From DASZIT01 sp963709665 (lineage in GTDB: Bacteria; Actinomycetota; Acidimicrobiia; Acidimicrobiales; RAAP-2): a stretch of DNA of 64,000 nucleotides. How positions within the stretch are numbered: the first letter of the stretch is position 1; every line of letters starts with the position of its first letter. The stretch covers positions 124,001 through 188,000 of the forward strand of contig CAVPWU010000004.1 in the NCBI GenBank assembly GCA_963709665.1. The letters are read 5' to 3'. Below, one piece after another: positions 17,063-26,250 of the stretch. Under the pieces are notes generated by a model. The model was given only the letters and a program-made list of their open reading frames with translations. It was not told the origin of the DNA and did no database searches. The translations under genes and the position numbers were made by a program.

Positions 17063-18658
17063 ATGAGCGTCGACGAGGTCTCGGGCGGCCACCCCCAACC
17101 GAGCGTGACTCCGTCGTGGCCGATGCCCGCCGACCCTCAGGAGTCTGACCATGACCGCACCCCGTTCGGACCTCCGTCCGTGACCACCACCCCGACCTCA
17201 CCGTCCAAGGCGACCAAGGCGACCAGGGCGACCAGGGTCACCGACGGGACGACCACCGGACCCCTCGGACCCCACCCCCACGTCTCGGTGGCCGCCCGCG
17301 TCGAGACCGGCAGGCAGGCCCGGACGGCCGTCCCCCGCTCGGGCCACGGGACGTGGGAGCCGGCCCCCGGTCGGGGCGACCCCATCCGCCTGCTCGAGGA
17401 GCAGAACGCCACCCGGGTCCCCTGGCTGGTGCCCCTCCGGCACGCCCGGATGCGGGTGTCGCCGTTCACCTTCTACCGGGGCACGGCGCGGATCATGGCC
17501 TCCGACCTGGCCCCCACCCCCCGGAGCGGCCTCCGGGTGCAGCTCGGCGGGGACGCCCACCTCTCCAACTTCGGCGGCTACGCCTCACCCGAGCGCGAGC
17601 TGGTGTTCGACGCCAACGACTTCGACGAGACCCTCCCCGGCCCCTGGGAGTGGGACCTGAAGCGGCTGGCCGCCAGCTTCACCATCGGCTCGCAGGAGCT
17701 CGGCTTCCCGGCCGACGTCTGCCGGAAGATGGCGGAGTGGACGTCCCGCGCCTACCGCAAGGCGATGGCCGAGTTCGCCGAGATGCGGATCCTCGACCTC
17801 TGGTACGACCACGAGACGGTGGCCGACATCCAGATCAGCGGCAACTACGACCCCGCCGAGGTGGCCATGCGCAAGGAGCGGTTCGAGCGCAAGGCCCGCT
17901 CCCACACCAGTCTCCAGGCCCTCAGCAAGCTGGCCGAGGACGTGGACGGCCGCTACCGGATCCGGAGCGACCCGCCGGTCCTCTTCCCGCTGCGTGAGCT
18001 GCCGGCCGAGTACGACGCCGCCGCCCTCGAGACCTCCGCCTACGAAGGGTTCGAGGCGTACAAGGCCACCATCAGCGACGACCGCCGCTTCCTCATCGAC
18101 CGCTACGTCCCCATCGACGTCGGGGTGAAGGTGGTGGGGGTGGGGAGCGTGGGCACCCGGTGCCTGATCATGCTGCTGGAGGGTCGGGACCGCGACGACC
18201 CGCTCTTCCTGCAGATCAAGGAGGCGGACGACTCGGTGCTGGCCGAGTTCCTGGAGCCCAGCGTGTACCAGAACAACGGGCGCCGGGTGGTGGAGGGCCA
18301 GCGGCTGGTCCAGGCCCAGTCGGACATCTTTCTGGGGTGGACGGAGGGCGGGCCGCTGGGCAACCACTTCTACGTCCGCCAGCTGCGCGACTGGAAGGGC
18401 TCGGTGGAGGTCCAGGGCAACACCTCCAACCAGATCCGCTTCTACGCCCAGCTCTGCGGGATGACCCTGGCCCGGGGGCACGCCCGCTCCGGTGACGCCG
18501 TGGCCATCTCCGCCTACCTGGGGAAGAGCGACTCCTTCGACCGGGCCATCGGGCGGTTCTCGGTGAGCTACGCGGCGCAGAACCAGGCCGACTACGAGGC
18601 GTTCACCACCGCCATCGCCGACGGCCGTCTGGAGGCCTCCGACCCCGAGCCGGCCTGA
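17063..18658 (+). CDS. DUF2252 family protein
   Basis: The 531-residue protein matches DUF2252 throughout. Landmarks are RHARMRVSPFTFYRGTA, LGGDAHLSNFGGYASPER, DANDFDETLPGPWEWDLKRL, VKVVGVGSVGTRC and the LARGHARSGD segment near the C-terminus. The GDAHLSNFG and DFDE elements resemble the catalytic loop and metal-binding Asp of aminoglycoside phosphotransferase-like kinases, so a small-molecule kinase role is possible but unproven. The first 110 residues are a low-complexity Pro/Thr-rich extension. ATG 17063 has AGGGGG about 10 nt upstream. It is a single gene between divergent and convergent neighbours. Confidence 0.88.
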   Translation: MSVDEVSGGHPQPSVTPSWPMPADPQESDHDRTPFGPPSVTTTPTSPSKATKATRATRVTDGTTTGPLGPHPHVSVAARVETGRQARTAVPRSGHGTWEPAPGRGDPIRLLEEQNATRVPWLVPLRHARMRVSPFTFYRGTARIMASDLAPTPRSGLRVQLGGDAHLSNFGGYASPERELVFDANDFDETLPGPWEWDLKRLAASFTIGSQELGFPADVCRKMAEWTSRAYRKAMAEFAEMRILDLWYDHETVADIQISGNYDPAEVAMRKERFERKARSHTSLQALSKLAEDVDGRYRIRSDPPVLFPLRELPAEYDAAALETSAYEGFEAYKATISDDRRFLIDRYVPIDVGVKVVGVGSVGTRCLIMLLEGRDRDDPLFLQIKEADDSVLAEFLEPSVYQNNGRRVVEGQRLVQAQSDIFLGWTEGGPLGNHFYVRQLRDWKGSVEVQGNTSNQIRFYAQLCGMTLARGHARSGDAVAISAYLGKSDSFDRAIGRFSVSYAAQNQADYEAFTTAIADGRLEASDPEPA

Positions 18659-18688
18659 CGCCGGCCGCCCCGGGTCGGGACCGGCCGG

Positions 18689-20077
18689 TCACCCCTCGAC
18701 GGTGGCCGGCCCCCCGTCGTCCAGCGGGTCGATCCCCCGGGCCACCTTCCAGAGGTGGCCGGGGGTGACCTGGCGGGCCTGCCGGCGATCGGCCAGGGCC
18801 AGGTTGTCCTCGGGCACCAGCAGGCGGAGGCCACGGGGATGGATGGCGAACGTCATCGGGGTGGCCAGCTCGAGGGCCTCCCCGTCCACCCCGGCGTAGG
18901 CGGTGCCGGTGGTGGAGCGCACCTCGAAGGCCTCGGGCTCGAACTCGTGCCAGCTCCGGGCCAGGCGGCGCTGGCCGATGGCGGCCAGGGTGACGATCTC
19001 GGCGGCGTCCCGGCCGGTGGCCCCGGTCACCGCGAACACGCCCAGGCGTCCGGAGTCCATGCGGCGGCGCTGGGCCACATCGGGGGTCGCCCCCAGGACG
19101 TACGGGTTGTTGGACACCTGGATCAGGTAGGCCCCGTCCACCGCCCTGCCGTCGGCGTCGGTGAACTGGAGGTCGAAGGGTCGGTCCTGCTGGCCGAGGA
19201 GCTCGGGGAGGAGTGTGGTGGAGGTGTCGACCTTGTTCTGGCGGTAGCCCTCCTGCTGCACGATGGTGGCGTAGATCCCCAGCGAGACGTTGTTGACGAA
19301 GAACCGGCCGTTGACGGTGGCGTAGTCGATCCTCCGCTCCACGGCGTCGGTGAAGGCGGCCATGGAGTTGCGGGGGTTCTCCCGGTCGAGCCCGAGGTCG
19401 AGGGCGAAGTGGTTGCGGGTGCCGGCGGTGATGCAGACGAACGGCAGGTCGTGCTCGACGGCGATGGAGGCCACCAGGGCCTGGGACCCGTCGCCACCCG
19501 CCATGGCCAGGCAGTCCGCCCCCCGGGCCACGGCGTCGCGGGCCAGCTGCTCGAGGTCGAGTCCGTGGTCGAGCAGCACCGTCTCCACGCCCATCTCGGC
19601 GGCCAGCTCCACCAGGCCGAACCGCTCCACCTTGCCGCCGCCCGACCACGGGTTGCAGATCAGCACCGGGTGGGCGGGCGGCGTGCGCCGGACCGGGCGG
19701 CGGCGCTCGATCTCGTGGAGGTCGTGGGCCAGGGCCAGCCGGGCGGAGCCGACGGTCACCACCACCAGCACCGCCACCACCGCCAGCCGGAGTCCCGGGT
19801 CGGTGGCCGTCGCCGCCACCCGGACCACCGCCCAGACGATCAGGGCCAGGCCGGCCGCCACCGCCACCCCGCCGACGATCCGTCGGGCCAGCCGTCCGGT
19901 GATCAGCCACCAGCCCCCCGCCACCACCAGGGCCAGGCCGGCCAGGCCGATCAGGATGTGGGTCACGTGGTGGACCACCACCACCAGGACGGCGACCACC
20001 AGCAGCCCGGTGCCCAGCAACGACACGATGGCCAGGGTCCGCTGACGGAGGGAGACCGCCGGGTGGTGGTCGATCAC
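18689..20077 (-). CDS. membrane-bound diacylglycerol kinase-family lipid kinase
   Basis: This 462-residue protein starts with about five membrane helices (residues 12-125). A catalytic domain of the DAGK/sphingosine-kinase fold follows, with VLICNPWSGGGKVERF (phosphate-binding), GGDGSQALVAS (GGDGT-like, Thr replaced by Ser) and TAGTRNHFALDLGLDREN. It should phosphorylate a lipid alcohol with ATP at the membrane. Fusion to an N-terminal membrane block is unusual compared with soluble DgkB/YegS types. GTG 20077 overlaps the stop of the upstream MFS gene (GTGA) and has GGAGG 9 nt upstream, so the two are co-translated. Confidence 0.88.
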   Translation of the reverse strand: MIDHHPAVSLRQRTLAIVSLLGTGLLVVAVLVVVVHHVTHILIGLAGLALVVAGGWWLITGRLARRIVGGVAVAAGLALIVWAVVRVAATATDPGLRLAVVAVLVVVTVGSARLALAHDLHEIERRRPVRRTPPAHPVLICNPWSGGGKVERFGLVELAAEMGVETVLLDHGLDLEQLARDAVARGADCLAMAGGDGSQALVASIAVEHDLPFVCITAGTRNHFALDLGLDRENPRNSMAAFTDAVERRIDYATVNGRFFVNNVSLGIYATIVQQEGYRQNKVDTSTTLLPELLGQQDRPFDLQFTDADGRAVDGAYLIQVSNNPYVLGATPDVAQRRRMDSGRLGVFAVTGATGRDAAEIVTLAAIGQRRLARSWHEFEPEAFEVRSTTGTAYAGVDGEALELATPMTFAIHPRGLRLLVPEDNLALADRRQARQVTPGHLWKVARGIDPLDDGGPATVEG

Positions 20078-21774
20078 GTCCGGGCGACCTCCTCGGCAGG
20101 CTCGCCGTCCTCGGTCACCCCGTCCTCGGCGCCGTCCCCGCCACTGCCACCGCCGCCACCGCCGTCGCCGCCGTCGCCGCCGGGCTGGCGGGTGGGGAGC
20201 TTCCGGGTGAAGGCCAGCGCCACCAGCGTGAGCAGGGCCAGGACCGAGACGGAGGAGCGCAGGGCGGTGAGGCGGGCCGTCTCGTTCTCGTGGACCACGG
20301 CGGCGGCGGCGTCGCCGGTCACCCCCGCCTTGCCCAACGCCGCGGTCAGGTCGGCGTCGGAGATGAAGGGGACCCCGCTCGACAGCTCCACCTGCGCCTT
20401 CGACGACAGGTCGTGGGGGACGGCCGGGTTGGCCTGGATGCCGGTGAGGAACGAGGTGGTGAGCACCGAGATGAGGACGGCACCGGCCACCGCCGTCCCC
20501 AGCGACGCCCCCAGATTGGTCACCGTGTTCTGGATGCCGCCGATCTCCCCGGTCTGCTGGTCGGGCACCGAGGAGACGGTGACCGCCCCCAGCTGGGAGG
20601 CCAGGGCCCCGATGCCCAGACCGGCCAGGAGCATCGGCCAGGTCACCACGTCGGCACCGGCGCCGGAGTCGAGGCCGGCGATCAGCACCACCATCCCGGC
20701 GAAGAGCAGCAGAAAGCCGGTCCGGACCACCCGGCGGGGTGACGCCTTCGGCCACAGCCTGGGCACCCCCACCGCCGCCAGCAGCAGCGTCACCGACAGG
20801 GGGAGGAGCCGGACCCCGGTGGCGATGGCCGACAGCCCCAGCACCACCGAGAGGAAGAGGGGCACCGCGAAGAACAGGCCGGCCTGGGCCAGGTACTGGA
20901 AGAAGAAGGCGATCAGGCCGCCGTCGAGCTGGCTGATGCGGAGGATGGACGGGTCGACCAGGGCCGGGCGCCCGGCGGCCATCTGGTGCTGCTCCCACCA
21001 CAGGAAGCCCACCAGCACCAGGCCGCCGGCCAGGATCAGCCAGATGGTGGGGGAGAGCCCCAGCCAGTGGGGAGCGTCGGGCTTGGGGGCCACGAACCCC
21101 CACGACCCCGCCTTCAGCACCCCGTAGACGGCCAACCCCAGGCCCACCGCCGACAGGAGGGTGCCGACCGGGTCGAGCCGGGTACCCGCCACCGGCCGGG
21201 TGTCGGCGATGCGCCGCACCAGCAGCAGGATCACCGCCACCACCACCACCTCGCCCACGAACACCAGGCGCCAGGTCAGGTAGGTGGTGAAGAGCCCGCC
21301 GATCAGCGGCCCGGCCGCCACCGCGATGGCGCCGGCCGACGCCACCAGGCCGTAGGCGCGGGGCCGGTCGGCCATCCCGAAGTTGGAGGCCACCAGGGCC
21401 ACCACCGCCGGCATGATCAGGGCGGCCCCCAGCCCCTCCAGCACCGACCAGCCGATGATCAGGGTGGTGAGGTTGGGGGACAGGGCGGTGATCAGCGATC
21501 CGCAGCCGTAGACGACCAGGCCGATGGAGAGGGCCCGCCGCCGTCCGAGGATGGCCCCCAGCTTGCTGCCGGTGATCATGAAGGCGGCCATCACCAGGGT
21601 GTAGAAGGTGATGGCGGACTGGATCCCGGTGACCGTGGTCCCGACGTCCTTGGCCACCGTGGCGATGGAGACGTTCATCACCGAGCTGTCCAGCGTCATC
21701 AGGAACTGGGCGGTGGCCAGCGTGAAGAGGACCGTCCCCGCCGCCCCCCTGGTCCGACTGCTGGTGCCTGCCAC
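20074..21774 (-). CDS. MFS exporter, DHA2 (14-TM) type
   Basis: The 566-residue transporter has 14 predicted helices. FLMTLDSSVMNVSIATVAKDV (helix 1, with the D-S-S-V-x-N-V-(S/A) signature of DHA2 pumps) and GSKLGAILGRRRALSIGLVVYG (loop 2-3) identify the family. A periplasmic-side loop of about 60 residues lies before the last helix. The tail is acidic and Gly-rich (GGDGGDGGGGGGSGGDG), an odd low-complexity end. It precedes the lipid kinase in a coupled two-gene unit, which hints at lipid or lipophilic substrate export, although family members also export drugs. It is not closely similar to the MFS protein at 7-9 kb. Confidence 0.9.
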   Translation of the reverse strand: MAGTSSRTRGAAGTVLFTLATAQFLMTLDSSVMNVSIATVAKDVGTTVTGIQSAITFYTLVMAAFMITGSKLGAILGRRRALSIGLVVYGCGSLITALSPNLTTLIIGWSVLEGLGAALIMPAVVALVASNFGMADRPRAYGLVASAGAIAVAAGPLIGGLFTTYLTWRLVFVGEVVVVAVILLLVRRIADTRPVAGTRLDPVGTLLSAVGLGLAVYGVLKAGSWGFVAPKPDAPHWLGLSPTIWLILAGGLVLVGFLWWEQHQMAAGRPALVDPSILRISQLDGGLIAFFFQYLAQAGLFFAVPLFLSVVLGLSAIATGVRLLPLSVTLLLAAVGVPRLWPKASPRRVVRTGFLLLFAGMVVLIAGLDSGAGADVVTWPMLLAGLGIGALASQLGAVTVSSVPDQQTGEIGGIQNTVTNLGASLGTAVAGAVLISVLTTSFLTGIQANPAVPHDLSSKAQVELSSGVPFISDADLTAALGKAGVTGDAAAAVVHENETARLTALRSSVSVLALLTLVALAFTRKLPTRQPGGDGGDGGGGGGSGGDGAEDGVTEDGEPAEEVART

Positions 21775-21898
21775 CGCGGTGCTCCCCGTTCCCGACCGAG
21801 GCGCCTCGCGCGCCGTCAGGCCACCGGCATCGTACCGACTGGCGGTGGGAGGACCGGGGCTGTCGGGTCACCGAGCCCGGTCGGGCCCGGGACCGCGG

Positions 21899-22303
21899 TC
21901 ACCAGGGCTGCTCGGTCCAGACCGTCTTGCCGCCCCCGGCGGTCAGGACCACGCCCCACTGGTCGGCGATGGAGTCGACGATCCGCAGTCCCCGGCCGCT
22001 CTCCGACAGCGGTGGCGGAGCCTGGACCTCGGGGTCGCCCTCCCCGTCGTCGTGGACCTCCACCCGGAGGGTGTCCCCGCAGCGCAGCAGGCGGACCCGG
22101 ACCTCGCTGGTGGCGTGCTCCACGGCGTTGGCCACCAGCTCGCAGACGATGAGCTCGGTGTCGTCGGACCGGTGATCGAACCCGCTCCGGTGGAGCACCG
22201 ACCCGACGACATGGCGCGACCGCGACACCTCGGTGGCGTCCGGGCGGAGCACCAGGTCCGCCAGGATGGTCCGGTCCGTCCCGGTGTGCAGGTCGTTGGG
22301 CAT
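21899..22303 (-). CDS. anti-sigma-factor-like ATP-binding protein (RsbW/SpoIIAB type)
   Basis: The 134-residue protein is a lone GHKL ATPase domain. It has the N-box ELVANAVEHA, the G1 box VHDDGEGDP and the G2 region SGRGLRIVDSIADQWGV, followed by GGGKTVWTE. Actinobacteria encode many such RsbW-like proteins, which bind and inhibit a sigma factor or phosphorylate an anti-anti-sigma partner. No sigma or antagonist gene is adjacent, so its partner is elsewhere. It follows the tetR gene on the same strand after about 70 nt that include GC-rich palindromes, so it is probably transcribed on its own. Confidence 0.88.
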   Translation of the reverse strand: MPNDLHTGTDRTILADLVLRPDATEVSRSRHVVGSVLHRSGFDHRSDDTELIVCELVANAVEHATSEVRVRLLRCGDTLRVEVHDDGEGDPEVQAPPPLSESGRGLRIVDSIADQWGVVLTAGGGKTVWTEQPW

Positions 22304-22374
22304 GCCCCCCTGCTATACCCCGCCGGCCGGGGGCTACTCGGGGTACCCCTGGCCGCCGGGGTGCCCACCGCCGG

Positions 22375-23016
22375 TCAGGCCGCGCCACCGCCGGGACCCG
22401 GGCCGGTGCCCCAGGCGTGGACCATGGCCTGGAGCCCCCGGGTGCCCAGCTCCACGAACTCGCCGTCCTGGGCCGGGTCGCCGGTGTCCAGCCACGCCAC
22501 CACCGAGTCGACCAGGTACGCCACCACCGTGTGGTCGGCCCAGGCCCGGAGGGCGGGGTCGGCCACCGTGCTCCCCACCATCCGGTCGGCCACCGCCTCG
22601 GCCGCCGACCACCACTGGTGGTGGAGGGCCACGAATTGGGGCTCCCGGGCGGCGTGCCCGGTCAGCAGCCGGAAGCCGTCGGGCTGCTCGCGGGCCGCCG
22701 CCAGCATGGACCCGACCACGAACCCCCGGGGGGGCGGGGCCTGATGGAGCCCCTCGAGGAACTTGTCGCGCACCCGGTCGGCCACCCGCTCGAGCACCGC
22801 CCGGTAGAGCTCCTCCTTGGTGTCGAAGTGCCGGTAGACGATCAACCGGGTCACCCCGGCGGCGGTGGCCACGTCGTCCATGGAGGTGGCGGCGAACCCG
22901 CCCCGGGCGAAGGCGGCGGCGGCGGCCCGGAGCAGCTGCTCGTACCGCTGGTCCTGGCGCAGCCGCCGGGTGGGGGCGGCCCCGGTCGTCGTCCCTCCGT
23001 CCGAGCCTCCCTGCAT
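22375..23016 (-). CDS. TetR-family transcriptional regulator
   Basis: The 213-residue protein has a TetR helix-turn-helix at about residues 25-70 (AFARGGFAATSMDDVATAAG, then VTRLIVYRHFDTKEELY) and a variable ligand domain rich in Trp. It faces a putative oxygenase operon across a 65-nt gap containing a 20-bp palindrome, so it most likely represses itself and that operon until a ligand binds. ATG 23016 is chosen because an in-frame GTG at 23034 lies inside the palindrome. There is no ribosome-binding site, and a TATACA element 9 nt upstream suggests a leaderless message. Confidence 0.9.
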   Translation of the reverse strand: MQGGSDGGTTTGAAPTRRLRQDQRYEQLLRAAAAAFARGGFAATSMDDVATAAGVTRLIVYRHFDTKEELYRAVLERVADRVRDKFLEGLHQAPPPRGFVVGSMLAAAREQPDGFRLLTGHAAREPQFVALHHQWWSAAEAVADRMVGSTVADPALRAWADHTVVAYLVDSVVAWLDTGDPAQDGEFVELGTRGLQAMVHAWGTGPGPGGGAA

Positions 23017-23025
23017 CTGGCAAAG

Positions 23026-23045
23026 TGTATACACATGTGTTTACA
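23026..23045. promoter_or_regulatory. TetR operator palindrome
   Basis: The two 10-nt arms TGTATACACA and TGTGTTTACA are inverted repeats with a single mismatched pair, centred between divergent tetR and the diiron/luciferase-like operon. It contains TATACA, usable as a -10 element on either strand. Size, symmetry and position are typical of a TetR dimer site. Confidence 0.75.
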
Positions 23046-23081
23046 TGTGGGCCAGGACCCACCGTCCGGTGAGGGGGACAG

Positions 23082-24188
23082 ATGACCACGCTGCAGACCG
23101 AGTACACCGAGGCCGAGCTGCTGGCCGACCACCCCGTCGACACCCCGCTGGTGGCCAACGGGGTCCGGTGCCACGGCGGCTTCGACGCCGACGGCGCCTA
23201 CGTCTCCCCCCGCACCCTCCACCGGTGGCCGGCCATCCGGGCCTGGGAGGAGCAGCGGGTCGAGCAGTTCGGGACCCCGATCATCGACGCCCCCCTCGAC
23301 ACCTGGCCGGTCCACTTCCCCAACGTCGAGCAGTCCAAGTTCCTCCTCCGCCACGGGGTGGCCGACCCCACCATCGGGGAGCTGAGCCGGATCGGCACGG
23401 TGGAGGGGTTCGGCGGCATGCTGCGGTTGACCCCCACCCCTGACTTCACCCGGTGCTTCGCCGAGGAGATCGACGGCACCGCCATCGCCCACATCGACGG
23501 CGGCCTGTTCGAGGCCCACGCCCGGGACGAGTCGGGCTTCGCCGACCAGGCCGGACACGACCGGATGTGGTTCGCCGCCCGCGACGTCGCCTTCGGCAAC
23601 CCGGACATCGGCGACCTGACCGCCACCATGCTCCGGCGGATGGGCATCGCCGGCCCGGGGGCGGCCCCCCCGGCCCCGCCGGCCCGGGTGCTCCCCGACG
23701 ACATCGACCCGGTCCTCGAGTCGGTGGTGGGCCGGATGATCGGGCTGCTGTTCATCGAGATCTCCGCCTTCCACGGCTTCCGGTGGGCCGAGGCGGTCCT
23801 GGCCGACCAGGAGCTGGTGGGCGGCGACGGGGAGGCGGCCCGCCTCGTCGGCTACATCCGCGCCGACGAGACCCCCCACGTGGCCTGGCTGCGCACCGCC
23901 CTGTCCGAGATGCGCGACCGCACCTGGGTGGGCACCGGCGGCCGCACCCACGACGGCACCGACATGATCGACCGGCTGTGGACCCGGGCCCTGGCCAACT
24001 CGGCGGTGCTGAAGCGGCAGTCGTCACTCGACCTCGCCATGGCCGAGGTGGAGCGGGCGGTGGCCGGCCGGCCCGACGGGCGGGACCTGGTGGAGGAGAT
24101 GCTCTCGTTGGGCACCGTGGTGCGGACGGCGGACGGCTCGGTCACCGACGCCGTGCCGGCCGGGGAGGCCGGGGACGGCGACCGGTGA
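23082..24188 (+). CDS. putative ferritin-like diiron protein
   Basis: I do not recognise a named family for this 368-residue protein. Residues 220-285 form helices with spaced acidic and His residues that could bind two metals: FIEISAFHGFRWAEAV (E-x4-H) and IRADETPHVAWL (an E-x-x-H motif), as in ferritin-like diiron oxygenases. No signal peptide or membrane segment is visible. A second motif, CFAEEIDGTAIAHIDGGLFEAH, lies near residues 125-146 and could supply further ligands. ATG 23082 has GAGGGGG upstream. Its stop overlaps the start of the luciferase-like gene (GTGA), so the two products probably work together under the adjacent TetR protein. Confidence 0.6.
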   Translation: MTTLQTEYTEAELLADHPVDTPLVANGVRCHGGFDADGAYVSPRTLHRWPAIRAWEEQRVEQFGTPIIDAPLDTWPVHFPNVEQSKFLLRHGVADPTIGELSRIGTVEGFGGMLRLTPTPDFTRCFAEEIDGTAIAHIDGGLFEAHARDESGFADQAGHDRMWFAARDVAFGNPDIGDLTATMLRRMGIAGPGAAPPAPPARVLPDDIDPVLESVVGRMIGLLFIEISAFHGFRWAEAVLADQELVGGDGEAARLVGYIRADETPHVAWLRTALSEMRDRTWVGTGGRTHDGTDMIDRLWTRALANSAVLKRQSSLDLAMAEVERAVAGRPDGRDLVEEMLSLGTVVRTADGSVTDAVPAGEAGDGDR

Positions 24189-25549
24189 AGTTCGGTGTCT
24201 TCTACGAGCACCAGCTCCCGCGCCCGTGGGAGGCCGGCAGCGAGCAGCAGCTGATCACCGACGCCCTCGACCAGATCGAGCTGGCCGACCGGGTGGGGAT
24301 CCAGTACCTGTGGGAGGTGGAGCACCACTTCCTCGAGGAGTACTCCCACTCCAGCGCCCCCGAGGTCTTCCTGGCGGCGGCCAGCCAGCGCACCCGGCGG
24401 ATGCGGATCGGCCACGGCATCGTGCAGACCGCCCCCGCCTACAACCACCCGGCCCGGGTGGCCGAGCGGATCGCCATGCTCGACCTGGTCTCCGGGGGCC
24501 GGGTGGAGTTCGGCTCCGGGGAGTCGTCGTCCGAGGCCGAGCTGGGCGGGTTCGGCATCCCGCCCGACGTGAAGCGGGCGGCCTGGCTCGAGGGCCTGGA
24601 GGTGGCCCTCCGCTGCATGACCGAGACCCCGTTCGGCGGGGTGGACGGCACCTTCGTCACCATGCCCCCCCGCAACGTCGTCCCGAAGCCGGTCCAGCGG
24701 CCCCACCCGCCGCTGTGGGTGGCCTGCAGCCGCCGCGACACCATCCTGCTGGCGGCCGAGAAGGGGATCGGCGCCCTCAGCTTCGCCTTCATCGAGCCCG
24801 AGGACGCCCGCCAGTGGGTCGACGACTACGCCGCCGTGCTGAAGGAGCGGTGCGTGCCGGTGGGGCTGGCCGTCAACCCCCAGGTGGCGTGCGTCACCCC
24901 CATGATGTGCGCCCGGGACGAGAGCACCGCCATCGCCCGGGGCCTCGAGGGGGCCAACTTCTTCGGGTACTCCCTGGCCCACTACTACGTGTTCGGCGAC
25001 CACACCCCGGCCGCCACCGACGTGTGGCACGAGTTCGAGGAGCGCCGGGGGACCTCCGGCTACTCGCCGGAGGCGGTGGCCCGGGCGACCCGGTCGGAGA
25101 CGCTGGGCGCCACGGTGGCGTCGGGGGAGGCCAAGGGGCTGCGGGGGGCGGTGGGCACGCCGGCCCAGCTCCGCGAGTTCCTGCGCCGCTACGAGGACGC
25201 CGGGGTGGACCAGCTCATCTTCGTGATGCAGGCCGGCCGCAACCGGCACGAGGACATCATGGAGTCCCTGGAGCTGTTCGGCTCCGAGGTGCTGCCCGAG
25301 TTCGTCGAGCGCGACGAGGCGACCGCCCCGGCCAAGGCCGCCGCCTGGGCGCCCCACCTCGAGGCGGCCCTGGCCCGCCGGGAGCGCCACGACCCGGTGA
25401 TGCCCGCCGACTACGTGATGCGGGCCATCCCCAAGCAGATGGTGGAGGCCGTCGACAGCGAGCCGGCCCGGCGGTGGATGGAGTCGCTGGCCGACAAGCA
25501 GGCCGCCGGTGTCCACGATCCGGAGTTCCAGCGCCTGGTGGACGGGTGA
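24185..25549 (+). CDS. luciferase-like flavin-dependent monooxygenase
   Basis: This 454-residue protein belongs to the bacterial luciferase-like TIM-barrel superfamily that uses FMNH2 or F420. It starts MKFGVFYEHQLPRPW and has LAAASQRTRRMRIGHGIVQTAP (strand 3 region), AERIAMLDLVSGGRVEFGSG and PPLWVACSRRDT. The C-terminal roughly 110 residues extend beyond the usual 340-residue core. The GTG start overlaps the stop of the putative diiron gene, so expression is coupled. Together they may oxygenate a hydrophobic or xenobiotic substrate whose presence is sensed by the TetR regulator. The substrate and flavin type are inference. Confidence 0.88.
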   Translation: MKFGVFYEHQLPRPWEAGSEQQLITDALDQIELADRVGIQYLWEVEHHFLEEYSHSSAPEVFLAAASQRTRRMRIGHGIVQTAPAYNHPARVAERIAMLDLVSGGRVEFGSGESSSEAELGGFGIPPDVKRAAWLEGLEVALRCMTETPFGGVDGTFVTMPPRNVVPKPVQRPHPPLWVACSRRDTILLAAEKGIGALSFAFIEPEDARQWVDDYAAVLKERCVPVGLAVNPQVACVTPMMCARDESTAIARGLEGANFFGYSLAHYYVFGDHTPAATDVWHEFEERRGTSGYSPEAVARATRSETLGATVASGEAKGLRGAVGTPAQLREFLRRYEDAGVDQLIFVMQAGRNRHEDIMESLELFGSEVLPEFVERDEATAPAKAAAWAPHLEAALARRERHDPVMPADYVMRAIPKQMVEAVDSEPARRWMESLADKQAAGVHDPEFQRLVDG

Positions 25550-25565
25550 GCCGGAGGGGCCGCCG

Positions 25566-26114
25566 TCAGGCCGGCGACCGGTGGACGGCTACCAGGTAGG
25601 AGCCGTCCCCCGGGAACGGGTCCCGGTCCCAGGTCGACCACCGCCCGTCGGGCACCAGGCCGGCCGCCGCGCAGTGGCGGTCGTAGGCGGTGGCCGGGTA
25701 CCCGTCCCGCAGCTCGAACCCGGTCACCAGCGCTCCGCCCGCCCGGAGGTGCCGGGCGCACCCGGCCACCAGGGCGGCCCGGGTGCCCTCGGGGGTGAAG
25801 AGCGGCACGTTGCCGGCCATCACCACCACATCGAAGACCCGGCCGCCGTCCCACCGGTCGACGTCCCCGACCGTCCACTCGAGCCCGGGGGCCAGACGCC
25901 GGGCGGTGGCCACCATGGAGGCGTCCCGGTCGATGCCGACCACCTCCACCCCGCGTCGGGCCAGCTCGATGGCCACCCGGCCGGTGCCGCACCCGGCGTC
26001 GAGCACCGATGCCGGGCCCAGCGCCATCACGAAGTCGGCCTCCCCGTGGACGTGGGCGCCGGCGGCGGCCAGGTCGTCGAAGCGTTGTTGGTACCGGTCG
26101 CCGTCCCACGTCAC
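25566..26114 (-). CDS. class I SAM-dependent methyltransferase
   Basis: The 182-residue protein has a complete Rossmann methyltransferase core: motif I VLDAGCGTGRVAIELA, the acidic residue of motif II in VVGIDRDASM, and DVVVMAGNVPLFT (motif IV). The C-terminal end is short. The substrate cannot be inferred. The start is uncertain because GTG 26114 (VTWDGDRY) lacks a clear ribosome-binding site, but WDGDRYQQRFDDLAAAGAHVHGEA is the usual N-terminal pattern of this subfamily. It converges on the luciferase-like gene and diverges from the CPA2 antiporter. Confidence 0.88.
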   Translation of the reverse strand: MTWDGDRYQQRFDDLAAAGAHVHGEADFVMALGPASVLDAGCGTGRVAIELARRGVEVVGIDRDASMVATARRLAPGLEWTVGDVDRWDGGRVFDVVVMAGNVPLFTPEGTRAALVAGCARHLRAGGALVTGFELRDGYPATAYDRHCAAAGLVPDGRWSTWDRDPFPGDGSYLVAVHRSPA

Positions 26115-26165
26115 CCGGTCATCCTCGCGTGCCCCGGGTCCCCGGGGGCCCCGGAGGGGCGCCGG

Positions 26166-26171
26166 TACACT
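26166..26171 (+). promoter_or_regulatory. candidate -10 element for the CPA2 antiporter
   Basis: TACACT, embedded in GGTACACT, lies 79 nt upstream of the antiporter start. The same hexamer, also preceded by GG, occurs at 48472-48477 upstream of the DUF4012 gene. It matches TANNNT; no convincing -35 was found. Confidence 0.3.
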
Positions 26172-26250
26172 CCGGGGTCGTGGGGAGCGACGGGACGGGA
26201 CGACCCGGCCGGGGTGGGGTGGGACGGGTCCGTCCCGCCGGGGCCGGCTA

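Noticed and set aside
18689..21871. A 1,060-codon minus-strand open frame that looks like a fusion with the lipid kinase
   Set aside because: The N-terminal 600 codons are the wrong frame of the MFS gene; the kinase has its own GTG start and GGAGG at 20077.
22319..22350. Palindromes GGGGTACCCC and CCCCGCCGGCCGGGG after tetR
   Set aside because: GC-rich palindromes of this size are frequent here; a terminator is possible, but there is no T-tract or other support.
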